6,529 bases of DNA, from positions 1-6,529 of the forward strand of contig JAEXUU010000332.1 in the NCBI GenBank assembly GCA_023452965.1. The letters are read 5' to 3'. Positions 5,355-6,529 of this stretch are shown in pieces (position 1 is the stretch's first letter; every line of letters starts with the position of its first letter). The translations under genes and the position numbers were made by a program. This stretch comes from Pseudomonadota bacterium. Its GTDB lineage: Bacteria > Pseudomonadota > Alphaproteobacteria > Rhizobiales > Beijerinckiaceae. The notes beneath the pieces are model-generated. The model ran no database searches. It saw only the letters and a list, made by a program, of their open reading frames with translations, and was not told where the DNA came from.

Positions 5355-6529
5355 TCATCGGGGCGCCGGGGCGGAGGAAGCTTCCGGGGCTGCCGCGCTG
5401 ACCGCTCCCGGTGCCGGGCTCGCGGCCGCATCATCGGCGACCGCACGGTCCCGGCCGCCCGCCTTGGCGAGGTAGAGGCGCCGGTCGGCACGGGTAAAGA
5501 GCTCGGAGAACGTGTCCCCGGGCTGGCGTTCCGCGATCCCGAAGCTCGCCGTGACCGCGCCACCGCTCGGCGCAAAGGAAACGACCAGGCCGGACAGTCC
5601 GCTGCGCGCCCGCTCTGCCAAGGCCTGGCCGGCGGCTTCTGCCGCTCCCGGCAGCAGGATCGCGAACTCCTCGCCGCCGATCCGCCCGACCAGATCGTTC
5701 TCACGGCTCACACGGCGCAGGAGCCTTCCAAAGGCGCTCAGCACCTCATCGCCGGCGCCATGGCCATGGCTGTCGTTGATCCGCTTGAAGTGGTCGAGAT
5801 CGCAGACGAGGAGCGCACAGGGCGCATCTCCCGTGGCAGCGAGCACGGCGCCGGCGCGCTGCTCGAAGGCGCGTCGGTTGAGCAGGCCGGTCAGGCCGTC
5901 GCTGTCGCGCTCGCGGCGCAGATCGTCGATCACATCGGACAGCGTCGCCGCCAGCAACGCCGTCGCCAAAGCGGCGCCGAGCACGGCCAGCGACAAATGC
6001 ATCGCCTGCCAGAACAGCGAGTCCTGGAAGATCCTGACATCCCCCGGCGCCTCCACGCCGATCGTCAGGATGGTGCGCGGAAAGAAGTGCAGGCCGAAGA
6101 CGAACAGCACCCAGAACAGCACCCGGTCGACCGGGCGTCCGCGCATCAGAGGCGTCAGCTGCAGGCTCGAGACCAGGAGGACGAAGCCGTAGCCGAAATT
6201 CTGCAGATAGACGCGCGCCAGCAGGTTCGGCACGAGATAGGCGAAGTACCAGAGGCCGCCCATCACCGCTACGAAGGCGCACAGATGCCAGGCCCGCCCG
6301 AGCCGCTTGCCGGAGCGGCGCAGCACGCCTTCGGCCGCGATCTGGACGGCCAGCGTGTAGAACACTCCCGACAGAACGGCGTTCGCCGGCACCGATGGCG
6401 GCCAGAAGAAGACCTGGATCGTCACTGCGATCGCGAACAGCGCCGGAGCCGCGGCCAGCAGCAGGAGATAGTGGCGCCTCCGCTCGATCACCCAGGCCCA
6501 GAGGAAGGCGAGACTGAAAACGCATAGAA
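5355..6529 (-). CDS. Membrane-bound GGDEF diguanylate cyclase, 5' end outside window
   Basis: Makes cyclic di-GMP from two GTP. The frame stays open from a GTG at 6491 to the window edge, and the extra 12 codons encode more hydrophobic sequence (LCVFSLAFLWAW), so the true start is outside; 390 residues are visible. Counting from the GTG, hydrophobic segments lie at about 5-28, 36-54, 68-88, 97-112, 124-145 and 163-183, with no periplasmic domain and no named sensor fold that I recognise. The GGDEF domain (about 195-350) has DGLTGLLNRRAFE (198-210), the metal-binding DLDHFKRIND (231-240), the active-site signature GGEEF (272-276) and an inhibitory-site RxxD (R263-D266) five residues before it, so an active, product-inhibited enzyme is predicted. 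The C-terminus ends in an Ala/Pro/Ser-rich tail (about 353-378). It is on the same strand as coaBC, 55 bp upstream, with no evident functional link. Confidence 0.94.
   Translation of the reverse strand, partial: LCVFSLAFLWAWVIERRRHYLLLLAAAPALFAIAVTIQVFFWPPSVPANAVLSGVFYTLAVQIAAEGVLRRSGKRLGRAWHLCAFVAVMGGLWYFAYLVPNLLARVYLQNFGYGFVLLVSSLQLTPLMRGRPVDRVLFWVLFVFGLHFFPRTILTIGVEAPGDVRIFQDSLFWQAMHLSLAVLGAALATALLAATLSDVIDDLRRERDSDGLTGLLNRRAFEQRAGAVLAATGDAPCALLVCDLDHFKRINDSHGHGAGDEVLSAFGRLLRRVSRENDLVGRIGGEEFAILLPGAAEAAGQALAERARSGLSGLVVSFAPSGGAVTASFGIAERQPGDTFSELFTRADRRLYLAKAGGRDRAVADDAAASPAPGAVSAAAPEASSAPAPR

Noticed and set aside
5256..6527. A 423-codon open frame on the + strand opposite the diguanylate cyclase
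   Set aside because: Gln/Arg/Glu-rich shadow translation with no recognisable motif, antisense to clear GGDEF coding sequence.

Overview
The window is GC-rich DNA (only the gap at 3002-3089 is clearly AT-rich) from the chromosome of what is most likely an alphaproteobacterium, probably of the Hyphomicrobiales (a Bosea-like organism would fit; this is inference). The reasons are the GC-biased codon use, the coaBC-dut gene pair, and the style of the YihY, CysK and CoaBC proteins. I see no phage, transposon, CRISPR, plasmid or RNA-gene signature. It reads as ordinary core chromosome, and I did not find a convincing undescribed system.

Layout. Two genes lie on the + strand: a YihY/BrkB-family inner-membrane protein (1-939, its beginning lies before the window) and a two-domain vicinal-oxygen-chelate (VOC) protein resembling Bacillus CatE (1101-1964). 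A strong hairpin terminator at about 1967-2004 separates them from convergent genes on the - strand. Reading the - strand from the right edge leftwards: a membrane-bound GGDEF diguanylate cyclase (6529-5355, its beginning lies beyond the window), then coaBC (5299-4031), dut (4024-3539), an Rrf2-family regulator (3542-3090) and cysK (3001-2021).

coaBC, dut and the Rrf2 gene are packed as one transcription unit: 6 bp between coaBC and dut, and a 4-bp ATGA overlap between dut and the regulator. cysK follows after an 88-bp AT-rich gap that contains an 11-bp inverted repeat, a plausible operator for the neighbouring regulator.

Functional theme. CysK makes L-cysteine, and CoaBC consumes L-cysteine to build 4'-phosphopantetheine. 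The Rrf2-type regulator sits between the two, so the cluster may couple cysteine supply to coenzyme A synthesis; this is inference from gene order. Dut supplies dUMP and removes dUTP, and is a common companion of coaBC. The YihY protein, the VOC protein and the diguanylate cyclase appear functionally unrelated to that theme.

Points that most deserve a second look: the candidate operator before cysK, the lack of an IscR-type cysteine triad in the Rrf2 protein, the loss of the E. coli-type flap cysteine in CoaC, the TTG start of coaBC, and the unnamed membrane sensor region of the diguanylate cyclase.
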